Source: Halobaculum sp. XH14
GTDB taxonomy: Archaea > Halobacteriota > Halobacteria > Halobacteriales > Haloferacaceae
NCBI RefSeq assembly: GCF_032116555.1
Contig: NZ_CP134949.1
Span: forward strand, 2,604,001-2,668,000
Reading direction: 5' to 3'
Length of the DNA: 64,000 nt
In this document: in pieces, positions 51,495-60,492 of the stretch
Numbering within the stretch: position 1 is the first letter of the stretch
Layout: every line of letters begins with the position of its first letter
Notes under the pieces: generated by a model
What the model was told of the DNA's origin: nothing
Databases searched by the model: none
What the model saw: the letters and a program-made list of their open reading frames with translations, nothing else
Program-made: the position numbers and the translations under genes

Positions 51495-51761
51495 GTTCCC
51501 ACTGTCGCGGCCCGCCCCCGTATACGTACAGGGACGGTCGGTGATGATCTCGAACCGCGAGCGGGTCACGGGAGGGGGAACGGGGTCAGAGGTGGGCAGG
51601 GAGCCACGGGTGGGAAACCTGACGGCCATCTCCCGTACACCAGTCGGCAACGGTTCCACGCCCACGGACATGTCTCCGGAAGTGAAATCACCGGCGTCTG
51701 AACCGTACTCCGCAGGATTTGGTAACCAAACGTTGATGGTGGGACGCTCGTCTGGTCCGCC

Positions 51762-52340
51762 GTGTCCCGGGCCGGACGCCCGCCGCTCGCGCGCCTCGGC
51801 GCGCTCGCGGTCGGGCTCGCGGTGCTCTGCTCCGCGGTGACCGTGGGCTATCCGGTCGTCGCCGCACAGTCGGAACTCCCGAACGTTGACCAGCTCAGGA
51901 ACCCCGCCGCGGCGGACAACCCGTGGGAGCAGTCGACCGTCTCGGTGTACGTCGGCCACGACGAGTCGGCCGACGCCGCGGACGTCGGGTTCGCCGACCG
52001 GGAACTCGACCACTGGGAGGCGCACGCGAGCGAATACGCCGGGAGCAACGTCTCCTTCGAGCGCGTCGAGGACCGCGAGTCTGCCGACCTGGTCGTCCTG
52101 TTCCGTGAGGAGGTGAACTGTGGCCCCCAGCGCTTCGCCGTGGGCTGTGCGAAGCGCGAGACCGTCGAGCGGACGGGGACGGTCACGACCGCGACGATCA
52201 CCGTCCGGACCGGCTACGACGACCGGGTGATCAGGCGGACGCTCCGCCACGAGATGGGCCACGTGTTCGGCCTCGACCACGAGGACCGCGACGAGTTCCC
52301 GTTCATGAAGGGCACCGTTCGTGTCGGCTCCGGGGAGTAG
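51762..52340 (+). CDS. Secreted metzincin-type metalloprotease
   Basis: 192 residues from GTG 51762. A signal peptide (about 10-35, LARLGALAVGLAVLCSAVTVGYPVVAA) precedes a small matrixin-like catalytic domain with the extended zinc motif HEMGHVFGLDHED near residue 168. The Cys pair (NCGPQRFAVGC) may form a disulfide. There is no visible Met-turn beyond the motif other than FPFMKG, which may serve. Extracellular proteolysis or processing of other exported proteins is likely; substrate unknown. Confidence 0.82.
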   Translation: MSRAGRPPLARLGALAVGLAVLCSAVTVGYPVVAAQSELPNVDQLRNPAAADNPWEQSTVSVYVGHDESADAADVGFADRELDHWEAHASEYAGSNVSFERVEDRESADLVVLFREEVNCGPQRFAVGCAKRETVERTGTVTTATITVRTGYDDRVIRRTLRHEMGHVFGLDHEDRDEFPFMKGTVRVGSGE

Positions 52341-52411
52341 ATTCGACGTCGTCGCCGGCGAGGAGAGTCGGTCGAGACGTGTCGCTCGCGGTGCCGCGTC
52401 GCCGTCAGAAG

Positions 52412-52496
52412 CGCCGAGGGGGAGATTTGAACTCCCGAGTCCGAATGGACAGCAGATTTCGAATCTGCCGCCTTGGCCAGGCTAGGCTACCTCGGC
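52412..52496 (-). tRNA. tRNA-Ser (CGA anticodon)
   Basis: Acceptor GCCGAGG/CCTCGGC with discriminator G, anticodon stem GCAGA/TCTGC around TTCGAAA giving CGA, long variable arm, T arm GGAGTTCAAATCTCC. 85 bases, no encoded CCA. Second serine tRNA of the window, with the GGA form at 15988. Confidence 0.95.
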
Positions 52497-52610
52497 TCGT
52501 TCGTTCGAAGACGGGACAGCGTTTAATCGGTTTCGGTTCCCGAACTCGGGTCCCGCCACGCGCCGTCGGGAACCCGGGGAGTTATTCGTCGCGGCGTGCC
52601 CACACCCCGC

Positions 52611-53573
<963 letters not shown>

Positions 53574-53724
53574 GGACGCGGTGAAATCGGGAGCAGTCGT
53601 CGGGTCGTCCGAACCAGTGGCTGCGTTCGGGGTCACGGCACCGCCATCGCCCCAGCGGACGCGAGTGTTTCCGCCGGCCCCCGATTCCACCACATCCCCG
53701 AAGGGATCGACGGAAACCCGGAGC

Positions 53725-54219
53725 CTACCGCACGGCGCTCGCGAGCACCACCGCGCCGAACAGGAGGAACACGAGCGCGACCATCGGCTGCCCGCCCGAG
53801 GCCGCGCTGTAGACGCCAAAGGCGACGGCGGCCGCGACCGTCCCGACCGCGAGGCTCGCTGCGGTGTGGACCGCGACGTTCCTGGTCACGTCCGTCTCGC
53901 GGCCGAGTTGCTCGCCGAGGCCGATCGCGTGCTCGCCGACGTCCCAGGCGACCGCCGCCGCGACCGCGCCGACGAGCGACGTGCCGACGGTGGCACCGCC
54001 GACCGCGTTCCCGACGAGGACGGCGACGGCGATTGCGACGGCACCAGCGCCCAGCACGCGCCGGGAGGCGGCGAGCGAACCGGCCGCGACGAGCACGACG
54101 CCGACCGCCGCGACCCCCGCGCCGATCGGCGAGGCGAGCGCGAGCGCGGCCGCCCCGACGAGCGCGGCGACGACGGCACCCCAGACGCCGGCCGCGGGCG
54201 GTCGCCGTGTGACCGTCAC
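53725..54219 (-). CDS. Haloarchaeal membrane protein (DUF7519-like)
   Basis: 164 residues from GTG 54219, whose GTGA overlaps the stop of the DUF58 gene by four bases. About four to five hydrophobic helices (AAGVWGAVVAALVGAAALALA, AGVAAVGVVLVAAGSLA, AGAVAIAVAVLVGNAVGG and two later). Last gene of the DUF4129-DUF7269-DUF58 operon, where haloarchaea usually have a protein I believe is DUF7519. Function unknown; likely a membrane partner of the MoxR/DUF58 complex. Confidence 0.75.
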   Translation of the reverse strand: MTVTRRPPAAGVWGAVVAALVGAAALALASPIGAGVAAVGVVLVAAGSLAASRRVLGAGAVAIAVAVLVGNAVGGATVGTSLVGAVAAAVAWDVGEHAIGLGEQLGRETDVTRNVAVHTAASLAVGTVAAAVAFGVYSAASGGQPMVALVFLLFGAVVLASAVR

Positions 54220-55511
54220 CGCGACCACCGCGCCGCCGCGCGTTCGAGTTCGGTCGCCAGCGACTCGTCGCCCCAGTCCAGCACGCGGATGCCGGCCCGG
54301 CGGAGCTCCGAGAGCCGGTTCCCCCGTTCGATCCGCGCGAACGTGCGCCCCGGCGTGTCGTCGGCGGTCGGGTCCGGGCTGACGACCGTCACCGCGTGAC
54401 CGTACGCGTCGAGGCGGCGCGCGACCGTCACCGCGTAGTCGTCGGCCACCGGCGAGCAGAAGATGACCTGCGCGTCGGCGGGGAGGCGCCGTCGGAACCG
54501 GCGGAGCCACGTCGTCGGGAGGAAGCGCTCGGTCGGCGGCGTCGGCGCGAGCGACGGGTGCGTCCCGAGCAGGTCACGCGCCTTCGTGGCGTGGTCGGCC
54601 CCGCTGCCGGGCGGCAGCCAGCACTCGCCGGGGGCGAACGCGGCGACGCCGACGCGGTCGCCGCTGTCGAGCAGCGCCGAGCAGGCCTGCGTCGCCGCGT
54701 CGACGCCGCGCTCGACGGCGTTCTCGGCCTCGGGGTCGGGCGCGAGATACGAGCCCTCGCGGGCGTCGATACAGAGCACGACCGTCGCCGCGCGCTCCTC
54801 GCGGAACTGGAGCGTCGAGAGCTCACCCGTCCGCGCGTAGCGTGCCCAGTTCACCCGTTTTGCCGGGTCGCCGTGGCGGTACTCCCGGGTCGAGTGGAAC
54901 TCCAGGCCCGCGCCGCCGACGTCGGTGGCGACGCGCCCGGCGTACTGGGTCGTCAGCCCGCGGAGCGGGAGCGACGCGCTCGCCTCGAGTTCCGGCGCAC
55001 AGCGCATCGTCGTCTCGACGGTCGCGCGCTCGTCGTGCTCGCGGGACCCGCTCGGGTTGCGCGTGATGACGTGGATCGGCTCCCACTCGTGGGCGCCCCT
55101 GACCGCAGTCACCGTGTATCGGAGCGTCGCCGCCTTGCCGGGCCGGAGCGCGGTGCCGAGCCGTGCGGACTCCTCGACCGCGAGCGCCGGCGGGACGCCG
55201 TCGACGAGCCTGAGGTCCGGCACGACGCCATCGCCCGCGTTCCGGACGCGGAGCGTCACCGTCACCTCCTCGCCCGGGTCGGGCGTCGTCGTCGAGAGTT
55301 CGCGGGTGAACTCGAGCGCCGGCTCGGGTGCCGAGTCGGCCCGCGCGTAGGCGGCGAAGGTCACCCCGACGGCGCCGGCGACGACGAGCGGCGGGCTCTG
55401 CAACAGCGCGCCGAGCCCGATGGGGACCAGCGCGAGCGCCGCCATCCCGGCCCAGCGCCCCGTCGGAACGATGCCGCTCGGATCGAGCTGTTCGGGCAGC
55501 GTCGACGTCAT
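54216..55511 (-). CDS. DUF58 domain protein
   Basis: 431 residues with two N-terminal membrane helices (about 25-55), an Ig-like domain (about 65-175), and the C-terminal DUF58/vWA-like domain containing FHSTREYRHGDPAKRVNWARYARTGEL, the characteristic motif. DUF58 proteins couple to MoxR ATPases. The ATG at 55511 overlaps the stop of the gene before it by four bases, so the operon is tightly coupled. Confidence 0.94.
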   Translation of the reverse strand: MTSTLPEQLDPSGIVPTGRWAGMAALALVPIGLGALLQSPPLVVAGAVGVTFAAYARADSAPEPALEFTRELSTTTPDPGEEVTVTLRVRNAGDGVVPDLRLVDGVPPALAVEESARLGTALRPGKAATLRYTVTAVRGAHEWEPIHVITRNPSGSREHDERATVETTMRCAPELEASASLPLRGLTTQYAGRVATDVGGAGLEFHSTREYRHGDPAKRVNWARYARTGELSTLQFREERAATVVLCIDAREGSYLAPDPEAENAVERGVDAATQACSALLDSGDRVGVAAFAPGECWLPPGSGADHATKARDLLGTHPSLAPTPPTERFLPTTWLRRFRRRLPADAQVIFCSPVADDYAVTVARRLDAYGHAVTVVSPDPTADDTPGRTFARIERGNRLSELRRAGIRVLDWGDESLATELERAAARWSR

Positions 55512-56185
55512 CGGTTCGACCTCCCCATTTCGCCCTCGGGGACGACCCGCCGTAGCCGCCTGCCGACGGCGCGGACCAGCCCGCGGACGTCGCCCGACTC
55601 GGGCGGCTCGGGCGGCTCACGCCGGTCCGGTTCGACCGATCCGGTCCGTGCGTCAGCCAGCGCCTCGACGGTCCGCCTGGCCGCGAAGGTGAACTCGACG
55701 TCGGAGCCGAGGACCCGCCTGATCCGGACGGACGGCGGCGGCGAGACGTCCGAGCCGAGGAACCACGCCGCGACCGGGTCGTCGGTCCAGGTCCCCCCCT
55801 CGACGGCGGCGGCCACGCTCGCCTCGTCGTAGTCGCCGCGGGCCCGGAGGGTCTCGCGGGTGACCCGCCGGAACCGGTCGTGGAGTTCGCGGCGTCGCTT
55901 GATGCTTCCGACCGAGAGCCCGTCCGCGCCGGCGAGGTGCTCGTCGATCTCCCTCCCCGGGGACGGGACCTCGTAGCGGTCCTCCACGTCGGCGGTCTCG
56001 GTCGCCCGGTCGTCCACGTCGCGCGCAGCGCTCGCGTAGCGGAGCCCCTGCACGAGCGCGAACGCCCCCACGCCCGTCACGAACAGGTAACTCATGGAGC
56101 CGAACGGGGCCGCGAGCCCGCGCTGGAGGACGACCGTGAACCCGAAGACGACCGCGACCAGTCCGAGGGCGGCGCTCCGCCTCAT
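55508..56185 (-). CDS. Membrane-anchored protein (DUF7269-like)
   Basis: 225 residues. One or two helices near the N-terminus (residues 6-24 and 32-50), then a soluble acidic domain (EHLAGADGLSVGSIKRRRELHDRFRRVTRETL and FLGSDVSPPPSVRIRRVLG). It occupies the place of the protein I know as DUF7269 in the haloarchaeal DUF4129/DUF58 operon. Overlaps both neighbours by four bases. No enzymatic motif seen. Confidence 0.8.
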   Translation of the reverse strand: MRRSAALGLVAVVFGFTVVLQRGLAAPFGSMSYLFVTGVGAFALVQGLRYASAARDVDDRATETADVEDRYEVPSPGREIDEHLAGADGLSVGSIKRRRELHDRFRRVTRETLRARGDYDEASVAAAVEGGTWTDDPVAAWFLGSDVSPPPSVRIRRVLGSDVEFTFAARRTVEALADARTGSVEPDRREPPEPPESGDVRGLVRAVGRRLRRVVPEGEMGRSNR

Positions 56186-57213
56186 CGGTCCGACCCGTCG
56201 CCGGACTCGTCCGTCCCCGTTGTGGTGCCGGCGCCGTCGGTCGCCCCACCGGCCCGGTCCGCGGGGTCACTGGTCCCGTCCGCGTACGTCCCCTCGATCC
56301 GTCGGAAGGCCGCGATGGCACGCTCCTCGCGCTCGGCAGTCGGATCCGCCCCGCCGTAGCGGACCGCCTCAAACACGTCGGTCAGCTCCGCCACGTCCGC
56401 CCGGTCCATCCCCGCATCGACGGCCGCGTCCGCGAACTCGGCCGGCGTGCTCGCCCGCGGGTTCTCGACGTCGAGCAGGGCGGTCATCTCGCTCCACGCG
56501 CGGTACACCTCGTTGCCGAGCACGGCATCTGCCTCCAGCCGATCGGCGGCCTCGCCCGCGAGGGCACCCAGTGCCGCCCGCCGGTCGGCCGGGGGGAGGT
56601 CGGGCTCCTCCTCGGCGGGTTCGCGCTCGTCGTCGCCCGTCGAGACGAACAGCAGCGCGAGGCTCCCCAGCAGCGCGAGCACGATGAGGACGCCCACGAG
56701 CGTCGTCGGCGTCGAGAGCGCGTCGCCCGCCGCGTTCATCCCCGACGACCCGCCGCCGGCCCCCAACCCGCTCGCGTTGACCGTTCTTCGCGTCGCGGAG
56801 AGCGCCAGCTGGGTCGGCGACCGGGTACAGGAAACGAGCGCGAGATAGACGACGCCGAACGGGAAGCAGGCGGCGGCGACGAACAGCGCGCTCAGCCCCG
56901 GCGCCCCGGTGGTGCGGTACACCGCGAGGAAGAACAGGCCGACTGCGGCGAGCAGGGTCAGCTGGACGAGCGGCCGGGTGAGAAATTCGACGCAGACGGT
57001 GACGCCGAGCTCCGCCCCGGCCGACTCGCCGCCGAAGTCGATGCCGCCGGCCGGCCGCCCCCCGAACCCTTCCTCCTCGGACGCCGAGCCCGCGCCGAAG
57101 CCGCCGCTGTTGCTCGTCGACGTCGCGGAGTCGAGCGTCGCGGCCGCCGCCCCGAGCGCGAGGACGGCGAGGGCCGCGAGGAGGGCCGTGGCGGCGGTCC
57201 GTCTGTCAACCAC
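56182..57213 (-). CDS. DUF4129 domain membrane protein
   Basis: 343 residues from GTG 57213, set by a TATA-like ctattta about 28 bases upstream. A signal-like first helix (about 4-26), a Gly/Ser-rich stretch, membrane helices near 77-100, 104-124 and 165-187, then the DUF4129 domain (about 228-315; AYRAWSEMTALLDVENPRASTPAEFADAAVDAGMD). In haloarchaea and bacteria this domain accompanies MoxR and DUF58 genes and, in other lineages, transglutaminases. First gene of the operon. Confidence 0.9.
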   Translation of the reverse strand: MVDRRTAATALLAALAVLALGAAAATLDSATSTSNSGGFGAGSASEEEGFGGRPAGGIDFGGESAGAELGVTVCVEFLTRPLVQLTLLAAVGLFFLAVYRTTGAPGLSALFVAAACFPFGVVYLALVSCTRSPTQLALSATRRTVNASGLGAGGGSSGMNAAGDALSTPTTLVGVLIVLALLGSLALLFVSTGDDEREPAEEEPDLPPADRRAALGALAGEAADRLEADAVLGNEVYRAWSEMTALLDVENPRASTPAEFADAAVDAGMDRADVAELTDVFEAVRYGGADPTAEREERAIAAFRRIEGTYADGTSDPADRAGGATDGAGTTTGTDESGDGSDR

Positions 57214-57398
57214 GTTGCTCGGTATCACGGGGCGGGCGGTAAATAGCCGACGGAAGTCACCCGACGGCGTCCACACGCGCGGGTCGATTTTCGGCTCCCG
57301 GCCCGCCGAGGAGGGGACCGCCGGGGAGGCCGTCCGCGATCGGACCTGCGACGATGGGAACCTCGACGAGCGGCCGGCCGGGAACCCGGACGGAAGCG

Positions 57399-59159
57399 CT
57401 ACGACGAGAACGGCGAGTCGGCGCCCTCCGGCTCCTCGCCGGGCAGCGTGATGACGTTGCCGCGACCGACGTTGATCTTGGTCACCTGCCCGGCGTCGTC
57501 CATGCGCGAGAGCACCCGGCTCACCTTCGATTTCGACCAGCCGGTCTCGTCCACGAGCGCCGACTGCCTGACGCGCCCGCCGTTCCGCCGCAGCACCGCC
57601 AGCACCGCGTCCTCGTTGCTCAACATCTCCAGCGGGACCTCGGCGGGTCCGTCCTCGGGAGGCGCGTCCCGCGGGTCGCCACCGCCCGACGGGTCGCTCG
57701 CGCTCCCCTCCGTCCCGCCGCCGATCGCGTCGCCGACTCGCGTCCTGAGTTCGTCGATCCGGGCCCGGACGGTGGGCCAGAGCGCCGCGATCCAGCCGGC
57801 GACCCGCGACTCGGCGGCCGCGTCCCGGACCCGGCCCGGGACGTGCGGGAGCCAGCGCTCCCGGGTCGCCCAGAGCGCGCCACCCAGGACGGCCGCGAGG
57901 AACGGGACGCCCAGCAGCACGGGAAGCAGGGGGAGTTGGGGCGGGGCGTCGACCTCGTTCCCGTCGCCGACGCCGTCGCCGTCCGAGTCGGCGTTCGTCG
58001 GGTCCGTGTCGTACCGGTTCACTTCCAGTCCGTCGCTCAGCCCGTCCCCGTCGGTGTCGGCCCGGTTGGGGTTCGTCTCGTGGGTGTTCACCTCGACGCC
58101 GTCCGTGAGGCCGTCGCCGTCCGTGTCGGCGGTCGTCGGGTCCGTCCCGTACTCGCTCACCTCCACCCCGTCCGAGAGGCCGTCGTCGTCGGAGTCGGCG
58201 GTCGTCGGGTCCGTGTCGTACGTGTGGACCTCCAGCGCGTCCGAGAGGCCGTCGTCGTCGGTGTCGGCCGCCGTCGGGTTCGTCTCGTGCTGGCGCACCT
58301 CCGCGGCGTCCGAGAGGCCGTCGCCGTCCGTGTCGGGGTCGCGGGGGTCCGTCTCGTGGGTGTTTACCTCGAGCGCGTCGTTCAGGCCGTCGCCGTCCGA
58401 GTCCGCACGGTTGGGGTCCGTGCCGAACTCGGTCACCTCCACCGCGTCGTCGAGCCCGTCGCCGTCCGTGTCGGCGCGGGTCGGGTCCGTCTCGTGGGTG
58501 TTCACCTCGACGCCGTCGTTCAGGCCGTCGCCGTCCGTGTCGGCGCGGGTCGGGTCGGTCCCGAACGTGTCGAGTTCGAGCCCGTCGACGAGTCCGTCCT
58601 CGTCCGTGTCCGGATCGGTGAAGTTCGTCCCGCCGCCGACCTCCCGCTGGTTCGAGGCGCCGTCGGCGTCGGCGTCGGCGCTCTTCTCGATGACCGAGAC
58701 GTTGTGGGTCTCGCGCGCGGCCTCCTCGCGCGTGAGCGTGTCCGCGGTGACGACGATGCTCACCGTCTGTTCGCCCCGGAACGCCTCGGGCCAGCCGTCG
58801 AACGAGAACGTCAGTTCCTGCGTGCTGTTGCCCGAGAGGACGACCTCCTGACAGTCGAGGTCGCTCGCCGACCGGTCGTCGGCCGGCTCCGACCTGACAC
58901 AGACCTCGTAGTGGCCGTCGCCCTCGCTCCCGGTCGTCTCCAGCGTCACGTTCACCGTCGTCACCTCGTCGGCCCAGACGAACTGCGTGTCCCCCCGCGT
59001 GGCGAACACGTCCGCCTGGCCGAACCCGCTCTCGGCGATGGTGACCTGGCCGGCCTCCTGGGCCGAGACCCCGGCGACCGGCGCGAGGAGCGCCACGAGC
59101 AGCACGGCCGCTACGAGGACGGCTCGGACGGTCTCGCGGCTCGGTCGAGTGCTGAACAC
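57399..59159 (-). CDS. Membrane one-component regulator: thrombospondin type 3 repeats plus winged helix
   Basis: 586 residues. Signal peptide (about 12-33); an extracellular domain (35-160) with two Cys (87, 103) that may form a disulfide; ten tandem 23-residue repeats (about 183-404) of the form DTDGDGLxDGxEVxxxxTDP, the calcium-binding thrombospondin type 3/dockerin-like Asp motif; one membrane helix (about 408-430, LPLLPVLLGVPFLAAVLGGAL); a linker; and a cytoplasmic winged helix (509-572; NEDAVLAVLRRNGGRVRQSALVDETGWSKSKVSRVLSRM). The order predicts that an external signal, perhaps Ca2+ or envelope stress, is passed directly to DNA. Target genes are unknown; see the upstream GAAAC sites. 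Confidence 0.85.
   Translation of the reverse strand: MFSTRPSRETVRAVLVAAVLLVALLAPVAGVSAQEAGQVTIAESGFGQADVFATRGDTQFVWADEVTTVNVTLETTGSEGDGHYEVCVRSEPADDRSASDLDCQEVVLSGNSTQELTFSFDGWPEAFRGEQTVSIVVTADTLTREEAARETHNVSVIEKSADADADGASNQREVGGGTNFTDPDTDEDGLVDGLELDTFGTDPTRADTDGDGLNDGVEVNTHETDPTRADTDGDGLDDAVEVTEFGTDPNRADSDGDGLNDALEVNTHETDPRDPDTDGDGLSDAAEVRQHETNPTAADTDDDGLSDALEVHTYDTDPTTADSDDDGLSDGVEVSEYGTDPTTADTDGDGLTDGVEVNTHETNPNRADTDGDGLSDGLEVNRYDTDPTNADSDGDGVGDGNEVDAPPQLPLLPVLLGVPFLAAVLGGALWATRERWLPHVPGRVRDAAAESRVAGWIAALWPTVRARIDELRTRVGDAIGGGTEGSASDPSGGGDPRDAPPEDGPAEVPLEMLSNEDAVLAVLRRNGGRVRQSALVDETGWSKSKVSRVLSRMDDAGQVTKINVGRGNVITLPGEEPEGADSPFSS
57948..58613 (-). repeat. Ten-fold 69-base tandem repeat within the regulator gene
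   Basis: The DNA encoding the calcium repeats consists of about ten 69-base units of similar sequence (gtcgccgtcc-gtgtcggc-type core). Such arrays can lose or gain units by recombination; the units are no longer identical, which suggests an old, stable array. Confidence 0.75.
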
Positions 59160-59228
59160 GGGCTGGACTCCTGGTTCGTACAGCCGTTTCCGTTCTGGGA
59201 CTTAACCCTTTCGCGCCGCGGTTGCGAC

Positions 59229-59321
59229 TGTTGCAACTGATGAAACAGTCCGAAACGGTACCATAATTTACCAGAAATATTACCGTCCAGCACCGCGTTC
59301 TAAAGTGAAACGGTCAGTTTC
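59229..59321. promoter_or_regulatory. Upstream region of the regulator with GAAAC pairs
   Basis: AT-rich. GAAAC occurs at 59242-59246 and 59252-59256 (same direction, ten bases apart), and GAAAC 59307-59311 faces GTTTC 59317-59321 (inverted, ten apart). The regulator's TATA-like cttaac is at 59201-59206, so the first pair lies 38-52 bases upstream of it, an activator position. A second TATA-like atatattt is near 59323. Confidence 0.5.
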
Positions 59322-59445
59322 GATATATTTCTTCGTTGGAGGGCTGGTGGGTCGACGGCGGCGTCCCCCCGAACGCCGCCGGAACCCACCGCGGGAACCG
59401 GGCCACGTCAGCTCAGTGGGTGCCCTTCGCTCGCACGTCGCCCCG

Positions 59446-60048
59446 TCAGCGACGCTTGATCACGGTCGCCCCGTCGGCGTCGACGCGCACGACTGCGTCC
59501 ATCAGCGACGCGAAGGTGTCGACGGTCATCTCGTCGTGTGCCTCCGGCGTGAGATGGTAGTGGGCGAACGCGTCCGCGGCCGCGAGGCGGTTCGCCATCG
59601 CGTTGCAGAACCGGTAGCCACGCTGTCTGTCGACGTACTGGAGCAGGGCCGTGAGCGACGGGACACAGCAGTCGATCTGCCCGTCCGTCTCCCCCGCACG
59701 GTCGAGCAGCTTGTCGATGGCGACCCCCACGTCCGTGAGGTTCGCGGGCGAGGAGACCGACTCGACGGTCACTCGGTCGGTCTCGTCCACGAGCGCGACC
59801 CCCTGCGGGGTCGCGTCCACGACGTAGCAGTCCCGGCGCTCGTCCCCGTGGGTCTCCAGCATCCGCACGTCCGCACCCGTGAACGCGACGAACAGCAGCG
59901 GGCCGTCCGTCGAGAGTTCGGGTCGATGGCGTTCGAACGCGGAAGAGCCGTGCGGGTCCCCCAGGACGAGCACGTTCCCCGCGTCCGCGATACCGGGCGG
60001 ACGCGAGCCGTTCTCGCGTACCGCCGACGGGCGCGACGTTCCTGACAT
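59446..60048 (-). CDS. Haloarchaeal protein (DUF7504-like)
   Basis: 200 residues, ATG 60048 with a TATA-like cttttagg about 28 bases upstream. The body contains NVLVLGDPHGSSAFERHRPEL, LLFVAFTGADVRMLETHG, LTDVGVAIDKLLDRAGETDGQIDCCVPSLTALLQYVD and a final DAVVRVDADGATVIKRR. The strand pattern resembles degenerate RecA/KaiC-like (MEDS-like) proteins and I place it tentatively in DUF7504; no Walker motif is left. It may be a regulator or sensor. It shares upstream GAAAC/GTTTC elements with the regulator gene. Confidence 0.6.
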   Translation of the reverse strand: MSGTSRPSAVRENGSRPPGIADAGNVLVLGDPHGSSAFERHRPELSTDGPLLFVAFTGADVRMLETHGDERRDCYVVDATPQGVALVDETDRVTVESVSSPANLTDVGVAIDKLLDRAGETDGQIDCCVPSLTALLQYVDRQRGYRFCNAMANRLAAADAFAHYHLTPEAHDEMTVDTFASLMDAVVRVDADGATVIKRR

Positions 60049-60492
60049 GGCGTTTTTCGCCAGGGCGAGACCTACCTAAAAGCCGGATACCCGTCCTGAT
60101 GAGTTTCCGTACACGGCAGCCACAGTTTCATTCTGTTTCAAATTCTCGGAAACGATTCGTCGGCACCCTCGAGCGGAACCGCCGCAACGATACGGAACGA
60201 AGCCGCGCGAGCGGTCGAAACAGTCCACCGCAGTCTTTCGGTTTCGCGTGAAATCCGCCGGTGCGATTCGCGCGCAGTTCGGTGGCCCGTCGCCACGGCC
60301 GGGGCGTCATCGACGGCAAACGGCCGTCGAACCGCTCGACCCAGTTCTCCGACGCGTTCCTCCGGCGGGACGAGCCACGCCCGACGCGACCGTCACCCGC
60401 GGCGCCGGGGTTCCGGACCGGCGTCGGGCGCGCGGGAATCGGAGCCGCCGGTCCGTTCGTCGGGCGGTCGGTCCGCTCGGGTCCTCCCCGGA
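60049..60492. promoter_or_regulatory. Upstream region of the DUF7504-like gene
   Basis: GTTTC at 60125-60129 and 60135-60139 (same direction, ten bases apart) and GAAAC at 60149-60153; further GAAACAGTCC at 60217-60226, identical to 59242-59251, and GTTTC at 60241-60245. Position relative to the TATA box (about 60079) is 46-60 bases upstream, as for the regulator. The part from 60250 to 60492 holds no gene and lies downstream of the DUF7282 gene. Confidence 0.5.

Noticed and set aside
58000..58600. Tandem repeats as a possible origin or iteron array
   Set aside because: They are in frame and encode the Asp-rich calcium repeats of the regulator.
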